DNA from: Nanobdellota archaeon | GTDB taxonomy: Archaea > Nanobdellota > Nanobdellia > Woesearchaeales > BS150m-G63 | Direction of reading: 5' to 3' | DNA length: 6,365 nucleotides | Assembly: GCA_023137655.1 (NCBI GenBank) | Contig: JAGLOT010000037.1 | Coordinates: 1 to 6,365, forward strand | Shown here: positions 1-5,065 of the stretch, one piece after another | Layout of the letters: every line of letters begins with the position of its first letter | Numbering within the stretch: the first letter of the stretch is position 1 | Program-made: the position numbers and the translations under genes | Notes under the pieces: generated by a model | Told to the model about the DNA's origin: nothing | The model's input: the letters and a program-made list of their open reading frames with translations, nothing else | The model's database searches: none

Positions 1-675
1 TAATGCTTGATTTTCTATTTGCACAACTGTAATGGGTTTTGCCCAAAGAACAATAACTACATTATCCCCACAAAGATTTGTGGAAACTTCTGAATCAAAC
101 TTTGCAGGAAGGCATCTTGCTTCTGTTAATTTCATTTTATTGAGTGCATCAATTCTTTTACCTGCATCATGATTATAAAGATGTTTCATGGAAATTTTCC
201 TTTTTAATCTTTCTTTGTGAAAGTGGGGTATTTTTGTCTTGAGCATTTCAGGTGCCATTTGAGGAATACCATAGGAAATAATTTCTTCTTTATATTCTAG
301 TAAATCATAAAGTATATTTACAAATGAATTTACTCCTTCAAAAACATGTGCTCTTCCTTTTGAATGAGACAATTTTCTTAGTAAGTTTAATTGTGGTAGA
401 ATCTGATTTAATCTATTTTCTTTATCTTTTAGAATTAAAGTTAAGTGTTTTGGTTCTGCAGATTCAAAGAATTTTGATTTGTCTTTTTCAATATAATTTA
501 CTAATCCTTTTTCAATTAATTTGTTCAAAGAATCATAAACATTTGCTCTATGTATTTTACATTGATGAGCAAGTTTAGTTACATTAGTTTGCCCAGTTTC
601 TAATAAAGAAAGATAAACTTTGGATTCATTTTTACTTAATCCAAGTTCAATAAGAACTTCTTCTGTTTTCTCCAT
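1..675 (-). CDS. TrmB-family HTH transcription regulator (C-terminus cut by window edge)
   Basis: Reading the minus strand from the ATG at 675 gives 225 codons with no stop before the window edge, so the C-terminus is missing. The protein starts MEKTEEVLIELGLSKNESKVYLSLL and continues with a winged helix-turn-helix (about residues 8-75, with TNVTKLAHQCKIHRANVYDSL as helix-turn-recognition helix and LVNYIEKDKSKFFES as wing). A charged linker helix follows (about 80-103), then an effector-type domain beginning RAHVFEGVNSFVNILYDLL. This order is typical of archaeal TrmB-like regulators, which often sense sugars or other small molecules; most of the domain is present if the family length of roughly 240-260 residues applies. 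It lies 48 bases downstream of the DUF134 gene but has its own TATA box, placed so that the transcript should begin at or next to the ATG (leaderless). The ligand and targets cannot be read from the sequence. Confidence 0.88.
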   Translation of the reverse strand, partial: MEKTEEVLIELGLSKNESKVYLSLLETGQTNVTKLAHQCKIHRANVYDSLNKLIEKGLVNYIEKDKSKFFESAEPKHLTLILKDKENRLNQILPQLNLLRKLSHSKGRAHVFEGVNSFVNILYDLLEYKEEIISYGIPQMAPEMLKTKIPHFHKERLKRKISMKHLYNHDAGKRIDALNKMKLTEARCLPAKFDSEVSTNLCGDNVVIVLWAKPITVVQIENQAL

Positions 676-684
676 AAATAATGG

Positions 685-708
685 ATATTTGAGAAATATT
701 TAAAGGTT
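685..708 (-). promoter_or_regulatory. BRE/TATA promoter of the trmB-like gene, overlapped by an inverted repeat
   Basis: On the minus strand AACC (BRE-like) is followed by TTTAAATA (697-704). The box centre is about 26 bases before the ATG at 675, so the mRNA is probably leaderless; no Shine-Dalgarno sequence precedes the ATG. ATATTT-CTC-AAATAT (685-699) is a perfect inverted repeat overlapping the downstream edge of the TATA box and could be an operator, possibly for autoregulation, although AT-rich palindromes also arise by chance. The 13-mer AACCTTTAAATAT is identical in the promoter at 2579-2591. Confidence 0.6.
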
Positions 709-717
709 ACTATTAAG

Positions 718-731
718 GAATGGTTATTCCA
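718..731. repeat. Short inverted repeat at the 3' end of the DUF134 gene
   Basis: GGAAT-GGTT-ATTCC forms a 5-bp stem with a 4-base loop spanning the stop codon of the DUF134 gene, just upstream of the trmB-like promoter. It could be a transcript-end hairpin or an operator. No T-run follows on the minus strand, so a terminator role is weakly supported. Confidence 0.25.
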
Positions 732-999
732 TAATTTTAATTGCCTTACCCTTAATTATTGCTTCAGAAGTCTTTTTTCTTGCAGAAAGAAGGATTCTAT
801 GGAATGTAGGTTGAGAAACTTCCATCTCCTTAGCAGATTCTTCCTGAGATAATCCTTGAAGATCTTTTAGCCTTAATGCTTCAAACTCGCCTTGTGTTAA
901 AATTACTTCATCTAATTCTCTTATTCCAATACCTGCTGGCTTAAAGTAATGAGAGCTGGGCCTTCCACAAATTCTTCTTCTTAGTCTTGGTCTTGGCAT
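724..999 (-). CDS. DUF134 (UPF0251) family predicted DNA-binding protein
   Basis: This 91-residue protein begins MPRPRLRRRICGRP, the basic, proline-rich opening with a conserved Cys that marks DUF134/UPF0251. It continues with LTQGEFEALRLKDLQGLSQEESAKEMEVSQPTFHRILLSARKKTSEAI (about 34-81), a sigma-70 region-4-like helix-turn-helix. The length is close to the usual 90-110 residues. Family members are predicted DNA-binding proteins of unknown target and commonly sit beside NifX/NifB-type proteins, as here. The start lies one base after the stop of the upstream NifX-like gene, and the ribosome site is weak (GAAG in the preceding gene), so translational coupling is likely. It is a candidate local regulator of the permease operon. 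The family call is firm; the role is inferred. Confidence 0.9.
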   Translation of the reverse strand: MPRPRLRRRICGRPSSHYFKPAGIGIRELDEVILTQGEFEALRLKDLQGLSQEESAKEMEVSQPTFHRILLSARKKTSEAIIKGKAIKIME

Positions 1000-1000
1000 A

Positions 1001-1303
1001 TTATAATTCTTCTATAATTTGATTGATAGATTTATCGCTTTTTGGTTTAAATTTAATATTAGCAGAATCTAAGGCACCCTGCATATTTTCGCCTATCTTA
1101 CCCACAATTAAAAGATTTACTTGTTCTTTTTCTAATAATTTAGCTACACCAAGTCCTGCCCCTCCACCTCCAACTGCAAAAGGATTTTTAATAGTTTTAA
1201 TTAATTCCTTATTGTTAAAAATTAAATAAAATGGTGCCCTTCCTGCTACATCACTTACTATTGAATTTATATCTTTTCCATTAGATGCTATTGCTATGCT
1301 CAT
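1001..1303 (-). CDS. NifX/NifB-type dinitrogenase iron-molybdenum cofactor family protein (MTH1175-like)
   Basis: This 100-residue single-domain protein has the pattern of the Pfam family once named dinitrogenase Fe-Mo cofactor biosynthesis: MSIAIASNGKDINSIVSDVAGRAPFYLIF at the start (the beta strand and early loop), a glycine-rich AVGGGGAGLGVAKLLEKEQVNLLIVGKIGENMQGALDSANIKF in the middle, and a short C-terminal helix. Stand-alone members are widespread in archaea without nitrogenase and are thought to bind metal or Fe-S clusters. No nitrogen fixation genes are present, so a nitrogenase role is not implied. A strong GGAGG site (1309-1313) lies five bases before the ATG, inside the end of the upstream permease gene, which it overlaps by 23 bases. 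It probably supports the metal-related function of this operon. Confidence 0.88.
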   Translation of the reverse strand: MSIAIASNGKDINSIVSDVAGRAPFYLIFNNKELIKTIKNPFAVGGGGAGLGVAKLLEKEQVNLLIVGKIGENMQGALDSANIKFKPKSDKSINQIIEEL

Positions 1304-1802
1304 TTTTTCCTCCAGTGATTTTATTTATAATTAAACCTTGTAATAAAGATGTTAATGCCATAACCAATGTTAAAACTATAACATAAACAATTCCAAAATA
1401 TGAAACCATTAAAGGTAAAATTGGTAATTTAATTGACCTATTGTATAAAAATGTGGCAATGAATCCATTACTTAATCCTTTATCTTTTAAATCACTTAAT
1501 AATGGATACCACATATAGATTGGTCCACTTGATAACATACCAAAAATTATTGCAGTTAACCATCCATGTTTACCTTGAAAATGTTTTACAATTGTTTTTT
1601 TTGTAATAAAATAGTTGGTAATAACTAATAACAAGAAAACTAAAAGTAAACTTGGTAAAATAGTAATTAGTAATTTTATTGAATTATTAATTATTGACCA
1701 AAATACTTCTGGTTTTAATATTATTAAAATCAAAAACATAAATACTGTTATTGCTAAAAATATTAATGGTGTTGGACTTTTTTCTGATTTTCTTAATTTC
1801 AT
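1281..1802 (-). CDS. Permease, C-terminal-half type (ArsP/YraQ-like, COG0701-type)
   Basis: This 173-residue integral membrane protein has about five hydrophobic segments (near residues 11-31, 40-66, 83-103, 112-133 and 135-160). The stretch GMLSSGPIYMWYPLLSDL followed by KGLSNGFIATFLYNRSIKLPILPLM resembles the second repeat of ArsP/YraQ permeases (PF03773): a glycine/proline re-entrant element and then a conserved helix. Full permeases of this type exceed 300 residues, so this gene and the preceding 141-residue gene together look like one split permease. The start overlaps the upstream stop as ATGA, with a GGGGGT ribosome site at 1809-1814 that can pair with the anti-Shine-Dalgarno sequence through G-U wobble. 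Family members export trivalent arsenicals or have unknown substrates; the substrate here is unknown. Confidence 0.8.
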   Translation of the reverse strand: MKLRKSEKSPTPLIFLAITVFMFLILIILKPEVFWSIINNSIKLLITILPSLLLVFLLLVITNYFITKKTIVKHFQGKHGWLTAIIFGMLSSGPIYMWYPLLSDLKDKGLSNGFIATFLYNRSIKLPILPLMVSYFGIVYVIVLTLVMALTSLLQGLIINKITGGKNEHSNSI

Positions 1803-2224
1803 GAAATTACCCCCACTATAAATACTGTTAATATTGCTACAAATATTGAAAGTACAAAACTAGAAATATTCCTATAAATTGCAAATTTCTTGCCTAACAT
1901 CACAGATTCTGCAGGTAATTGGATTAATCCCACAGTTACCCAAGATACCATAAATGCAGTTACTGCAATAAGACTAATTCCATTATTTAATAATTCTCCA
2001 CCAATAATATAACTAGTAATTGGATTCCCTGCAAGAATGCTTCCTAAAGAAGATCCTATGAAAGAATCTAATAAATTATTTTGGAATACTGATGCATAAA
2101 CTGTTGATGGGATAAATACTTTTGATATACTTACAAGTATAACTACCCCAAACATTACTGGTAATGCCATATACAATGCCTTACCTGCCTTAGCTATTGC
2201 ATCTAAAATTCTTTGTTTATTCAT
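1799..2224 (-). CDS. Permease, N-terminal-half type (ArsP/YraQ-like, COG0701-type)
   Basis: This 141-residue membrane protein has about four hydrophobic segments (near 16-37, 52-72, 80-101 and 118-140). Its core SLGSILAGNPITSYIIGGELL is followed by LIAVTAFMVSWVTVGLIQLPAESVMLGKKFAIYRN. The GNP...SYIIGGELL element and the TWVTVG-QLPAE-type helix are what I recall as typical of small archaeal and bacterial COG0701 permeases encoded as two genes. It likely pairs with the downstream 173-residue protein to form a transporter. The start at 2224 has no clear Shine-Dalgarno site, only an AAAG just upstream, and it follows the DUF5320 stop by 21 bases within a short tandem duplication, so translation may depend on coupling. 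The substrate is unknown. Confidence 0.8.
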   Translation of the reverse strand: MNKQRILDAIAKAGKALYMALPVMFGVVILVSISKVFIPSTVYASVFQNNLLDSFIGSSLGSILAGNPITSYIIGGELLNNGISLIAVTAFMVSWVTVGLIQLPAESVMLGKKFAIYRNISSFVLSIFVAILTVFIVGVIS

Positions 2225-2257
2225 TCTTTAATCTTTTAAAGATTCTTAATCTTTTAA
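2223..2257. repeat. Tandem duplication at the DUF5320 / permease junction
   Basis: ATTCTTTAATCTTTTAA (2223-2239) recurs as ATTCTTAATCTTTTAA (2242-2257), a 19-base period differing by one T. The second copy spans the last codons and stop of the DUF5320 gene; the first ends at the permease start codon. The overlap between copies also contains the palindrome AATCTTT-T-AAAGATT (2230-2244). It looks like a small local duplication that created the intercistronic spacer. Confidence 0.6.
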
Positions 2258-2518
2258 TTTATTTAATTGTTTTTCTATTTCTGCTTTTTCTGCTTCTAGT
2301 ATTTTTACTTGTTCTTCTTTTGTATAAAGAACTTGTTCTTTTTGACTTAAATTTATTTGTGTTGGTTCAGCAAATCTTCTACATCCCCTACCTAAACCCC
2401 TGTTGAATCCTCTTCTACAACCCATTTGATTATTTCCATTCGCATTGTCACAATTTCCCATTTGTCTTCCAGTTCTTGATCCTTGACCTTGTGGTCCTGT
2501 TTTATCCATATTTGGCAT
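2246..2518 (-). CDS. DUF5320-like small Cys/Gly/Arg-rich protein with C-terminal coiled coil
   Basis: I chose the ATG at 2518 (90 residues) because GGAGG (plus-strand complement at 2527-2531) lies eight bases before it; the ATG at 2533 would put this site inside the gene and adds only MEETK. The N-terminal half is rich in Gly, Arg, Asn and Met: MPNMDKTGPQGQGSRTGR, with Cys at 23, 34 and 46 in GNC, MGCRRG and GRGCRRF. The C-terminal part (about 60-90) is a charged heptad-like helix, EEQVKILEAEKAEIEKQL. This is the layout of DUF5320 proteins (opening MP..D.TGP.G.G..TGR), which occur next to NifX-type proteins and Mrp/MinD-like ATPases. The function is unknown; the Cys residues may bind metal. 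It is the first gene of the operon. Confidence 0.8.
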   Translation of the reverse strand: MPNMDKTGPQGQGSRTGRQMGNCDNANGNNQMGCRRGFNRGLGRGCRRFAEPTQINLSQKEQVLYTKEEQVKILEAEKAEIEKQLNKLKD

Positions 2519-2532
2519 TTTCGTTTCCTCCA

Positions 2533-2552
2533 TTATGAATACTAATTCATAA
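2533..2552. promoter_or_regulatory. Operator site A, perfect inverted repeat TTATGAAT-N4-ATTCATAA
   Basis: A perfect 8-bp inverted repeat with a 4-base spacer lies in the 5' leader of the permease operon, between the predicted transcript start and the ribosome site. It contains TGAA-N6-TTCA, the core spacing of ArsR/SmtB-family metal-sensor operators. No ArsR/SmtB gene is in the window; DUF134 or the TrmB-like protein are alternative binders. Confidence 0.6.
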
Positions 2553-2555
2553 CTA

Positions 2556-2575
2556 TAATGAATATATATTCATAA
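2556..2575. promoter_or_regulatory. Operator site B, near-perfect copy TAATGAAT-N4-ATTCATAA
   Basis: This second copy of site A lies 23 bases away centre to centre and has one mismatch in the outer arm; the inner 16 bases are a perfect palindrome. It sits between the TATA box and the predicted transcript start near 2557, where a bound repressor would block polymerase. Two matching sites in tandem argue against chance even in AT-rich DNA. Confidence 0.62.
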
Positions 2576-2577
2576 CT

Positions 2578-2591
2578 TATATTTAAAGGTT
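2578..2591 (-). promoter_or_regulatory. BRE/TATA promoter of the DUF5320-permease operon
   Basis: Minus-strand AACC (BRE-like) followed by TTTAAATA (2580-2587) predicts a transcript start near 2557 and a leader of about 40 bases before the ATG at 2518. The 13 bases AACCTTTAAATAT match the trmB-like promoter exactly. Both operators lie immediately downstream. Confidence 0.65.
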
Positions 2592-2655
2592 TTGTTTTTT
2601 AAGAAATTTCAATTTAGAATTAATGGACCCCCAAACATTATAGGTTTTAAAATTC

Positions 2656-2688
2656 AAATCAAGAATATAATAAATCCCTCCTTGATTT
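2656..2688. repeat. Inverted repeat upstream of the radical SAM promoter
   Basis: AAATCAAG (2656-2663) and CTTGATTT (2681-2688) form perfect 8-bp arms around a 17-base spacer, ending about 18 bases before the TATA box. It could be an activator or repressor site. In this divergent gap neither operon is transcribed across it, so a terminator role is unlikely. Confidence 0.4.
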
Positions 2689-2705
2689 AAGTTTAAATTG
2701 CATAG

Positions 2706-2729
2706 TTTTATAAGTTAACCTGGGTTATC
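2706..2729 (+). promoter_or_regulatory. TATA box and possible operator of the radical SAM operon
   Basis: TTTTATAAG (2706-2714) is a good archaeal TATA box, predicting a transcript start near 2736 and a leader of about 40 bases to the ATG at 2776. Directly after it TAACC-TG-GGTTA (2716-2727) is a 5-bp-arm palindrome in the window where a repressor would occlude the start site. The TATA call is reasonable; the operator is tentative. Confidence 0.5.
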
Positions 2730-2775
2730 ATCTAAACATAGTTAAATGGTGTTTTTCAAACAAATGGGGTTAAAA

Positions 2776-4050
2776 ATGTATGAAGATCTAAATGAAATTA
2801 CCATATTTAAGATATTAATACTAGAAAATGGCGTAAAGTTAGATTCAGAGGATACATTTAATAATCTAGAAAACAAAACAGATTATAAATTCAAATTCAG
2901 AAATAAAAAACCTCTACGAAATGAAAAATATCAAGTATTTGATATTAGTACAGATAATTCTGTAATTCCTGAAGAAATCTTAATTTCAAAAAATAATCTG
3001 CAAAGTATTACAAAACTAAGATACAATCAAAATTCACCTGTTACTTTTTGTTATATTGATAACCAATTCAAATTGAAATATAATGGAAAATTATCAAAAT
3101 TAGATATTAATCTAGTTAAAAAACATAAAATTCTAAATGAAAAAATACCTATAAATATTTCTAAAAAAGGAAAAACAATTGGAGATTATATTAGTATTGT
3201 TGGATTAAATAGAATTACTGTTTTATTTTTTGATGGGTGTTATAATTGGCACTGTGGAAAAGCTTGCTGGTTTTGTGACCTCCATCCAAAAAGAAAAAAT
3301 GAGGTTGTGGGAATTCCAACCCTAAATAATTTATGTAATTTTGGATCATTAAATGATTGGTGGAATTCTCAAAAAGAAGAATATATTAATTGCATAATCT
3401 ATTCATTAAAACGAATTCTAGGGGATAAAAAATCTGAAAAAATGCATCTTTTTTTCATGGCAGGAAATACCCCCCTAATATCTCAAGTATGGGACATTGC
3501 AAATGAAACTATCAAAAGTATTGCAAATGAAATTGATTTATCTAAATATAATAATTATTTGAATATTGCACCTCATGATAATCAAGATAGACTAACTAAA
3601 ATGAAAGAATATGGAATAAAACAAGTTCAATACAATCTTGAAGTATCTGATAAAAAAATATTCACAAAAATATGTCCTGGAAAAATGGATTATGATTTAT
3701 TTATCAATCAAATTAAAGACGCAATATCTATATTTGGAAATGGAAATGTTAGAAGTAATTTTGTTCTAGGGCTTGAACCCATAATCCCTTTATTGGGGTT
3801 CTTAGAAAAAATGTCGGAATTAGGTCTGGTTGCAGATTATAGTATTTTTCAACCGAAAAAATGTACTCCCCTTTCAGGTCACAGCTCCCCAAAAGTTGAA
3901 GATATAATTAACTTTTCTCAACAGTTGGTGGGCATTTATCTAAAACATAATTTCAAACCAATATTTTGTACATTAAGTAGTAGATCCAGTATAATTAATG
4001 AATTGTATCTTGATAAGGTGTTAAAAAATGGAAGGAAAACTAAAAGATAA
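2776..4050 (+). CDS. Radical SAM enzyme (BioB/HydE-like core) with uncharacterised N-terminal domain
   Basis: I chose the ATG at 2776 (424 residues), which has GGGGT five bases before it; in-frame ATGs at 2764 and 2746 are possible. Residues 1-140 are an unrecognised lysine/asparagine-rich region. The [4Fe-4S]-SAM motif follows: C160-GKA-C164-WF-C167, preceded by a further Cys at 155 within FDGCYNWHC. Later elements fit a radical SAM barrel: FMAGNTP (about 227-233, the position of the SAM-binding GGEP motif), YNLEV (286-290), ICPGK (299-303) and RSNFVLGLEP (326-335), reminiscent of biotin synthase/HydE-like enzymes. The family cleaves SAM to a 5'-deoxyadenosyl radical; the substrate here is unknown. 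It is first in an operon and overlaps the next gene by 23 bases, which indicates coupled translation. Superfamily call is firm, subfamily is inferred. Confidence 0.9.
   Translation: MYEDLNEITIFKILILENGVKLDSEDTFNNLENKTDYKFKFRNKKPLRNEKYQVFDISTDNSVIPEEILISKNNLQSITKLRYNQNSPVTFCYIDNQFKLKYNGKLSKLDINLVKKHKILNEKIPINISKKGKTIGDYISIVGLNRITVLFFDGCYNWHCGKACWFCDLHPKRKNEVVGIPTLNNLCNFGSLNDWWNSQKEEYINCIIYSLKRILGDKKSEKMHLFFMAGNTPLISQVWDIANETIKSIANEIDLSKYNNYLNIAPHDNQDRLTKMKEYGIKQVQYNLEVSDKKIFTKICPGKMDYDLFINQIKDAISIFGNGNVRSNFVLGLEPIIPLLGFLEKMSELGLVADYSIFQPKKCTPLSGHSSPKVEDIINFSQQLVGIYLKHNFKPIFCTLSSRSSIINELYLDKVLKNGRKTKR
4017..4020 (+). promoter_or_regulatory. Ribosome binding site GGTG for the PRTase-like gene
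   Basis: GGTG lies seven bases before the ATG at 4028 and inside the radical SAM gene. It supports this start and the 23-base gene overlap. Confidence 0.6.
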
Positions 4051-5065
4051 AATTGTATTTGGGGAAAATGGTAGAAGCAACGCTACATATTATTCCAATG
4101 ATCTTGAGGAGATTGGCTCATTTGTGAATGAAGGGTGGAAATTTGAACTTGATTATAACGGGAAAGGGGTATGGTTAAGAAGCCCAGATATTTGGTTAGT
4201 GGATTTGTCAGATATTCAAAAAATAAATTATTATGGAAACCCGATTATTAATCTAGCATATTTTAATTACTTAAATGAGCTTATAAAATCAAATAATATT
4301 AGGCCATATATTAAAAAAGTAATCTGTAAAAATAAGATTTATTATAATGGGTTTGAGTTTGAAATATCTTCAGGACTTGTATTAGAAACTGAAGTTAGAA
4401 TATTGGGTTCGGATACTAGACTAAACACTTTAAAAAAGGATTTATTCCAAGATTTCTATGAAAGTAAAGAATACAAACAATACTTCAATGACTCAAAAAA
4501 GTTCCTTGGTAAAACTGAAATTATTAAACAATCCCACATCCCATTTGAAGACCAAGATAAATCTATAAGAGAATTTTATAAAAATATTCAAAACCTATAT
4601 AACGGCATTAATGATCATGTTGAATACTATCCTAAAATAATAAACAATTTTATTGAACAACTGCCCCCTCATGATAATTTAGTCCTAATCCCATCTGGAT
4701 GTTTCAAATATTTATCTTCTTTATTATCCAAAGAAAATATAGATAAAATTATGTTTTGGGAGTTTCATGTAAATAAACATATCAAGAAAAATGTCACGTT
4801 ATTTAAAAAAGATCTTAAAAATAAAAATGTACTTATTATAGATAATTTGTACTCTGGAAAAACAATGGACCATATGAGTAATTTAATTAAGAAAAAAGGT
4901 GGGAACCCTATAAGGTTGGGATTATTTCCAAAAAGTGCGTATTCAATTAGGAAAACTGATTATGTTTTTTTTATTGATAGAGTTATCAAAACAACATCAA
5001 TAAACCCCTCAAAGGAGTGGTATTTAGAACTATATAAAAAAGTATTAAAGGTGAAGCGAAAATGA
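4028..5065 (+). CDS. Two-part protein: unknown N-terminal region plus phosphoribosyltransferase-like C-terminal domain
   Basis: This 345-residue soluble protein has no recognised N-terminal domain; residues 1-120 are aromatic-rich and probably beta-rich (GWKFELDYNGKGVWLRSPDIWLVDL), and about 130-205 are helical and charged. From about 215 the pattern fits a type I phosphoribosyltransferase fold: LVLIPSG, then NVLIIDNLYSGKTMDHMSNLIKKKGG (267-292) and IRLGLFPKS. The PRPP-loop equivalent (268-280) reads VLIIDNLYSGKTM: the first acidic residue (D272) is kept, the second is Asn273, and the usual TTG is YSG with K278-T279. It may therefore bind a phosphoribosyl compound in a modified way, or be a non-catalytic relative. 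It lies between a radical SAM enzyme and a CYTH enzyme, overlapping both genes, so the three products probably act together. Fold call moderate; activity unknown. Confidence 0.7.
   Translation: MEGKLKDKIVFGENGRSNATYYSNDLEEIGSFVNEGWKFELDYNGKGVWLRSPDIWLVDLSDIQKINYYGNPIINLAYFNYLNELIKSNNIRPYIKKVICKNKIYYNGFEFEISSGLVLETEVRILGSDTRLNTLKKDLFQDFYESKEYKQYFNDSKKFLGKTEIIKQSHIPFEDQDKSIREFYKNIQNLYNGINDHVEYYPKIINNFIEQLPPHDNLVLIPSGCFKYLSSLLSKENIDKIMFWEFHVNKHIKKNVTLFKKDLKNKNVLIIDNLYSGKTMDHMSNLIKKKGGNPIRLGLFPKSAYSIRKTDYVFFIDRVIKTTSINPSKEWYLELYKKVLKVKRK
5050..5054 (+). promoter_or_regulatory. Ribosome binding site GGTGA for the CYTH gene
   Basis: GGTGA, an exact match to the archaeal anti-Shine-Dalgarno complement, lies seven bases before the ATG at 5062, within the end of the preceding gene. 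It fixes the start and the ATGA overlap. Confidence 0.75.

Noticed and set aside
324..578. Plus-strand open frame of 84 codons
   Set aside because: It lies wholly inside the trmB-like gene on the other strand, and its leucine-rich low-complexity protein is what an antisense AT-rich frame gives.
1023..1229. Plus-strand open frame antisense to the NifX-like gene
   Set aside because: Its product has no family features, and the minus-strand gene has a clear domain and a strong ribosome site.
1615..1821. Plus-strand open frame antisense to the second permease gene
   Set aside because: It is a shadow of the membrane protein gene, with no ribosome site or recognisable protein.
2197..2406. Plus-strand hydrophobic open frame that looks like a small membrane protein
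   Set aside because: It is antisense to the DUF5320 gene; poly-Leu/Phe arises from the reverse complement of Lys/Glu-rich codons.
2519..2533. Upstream ATG at 2533 as start of the DUF5320 protein
   Set aside because: The GGAGG that best serves as ribosome site would be inside the gene, and the family opening MP..D.TGP begins at 2518.
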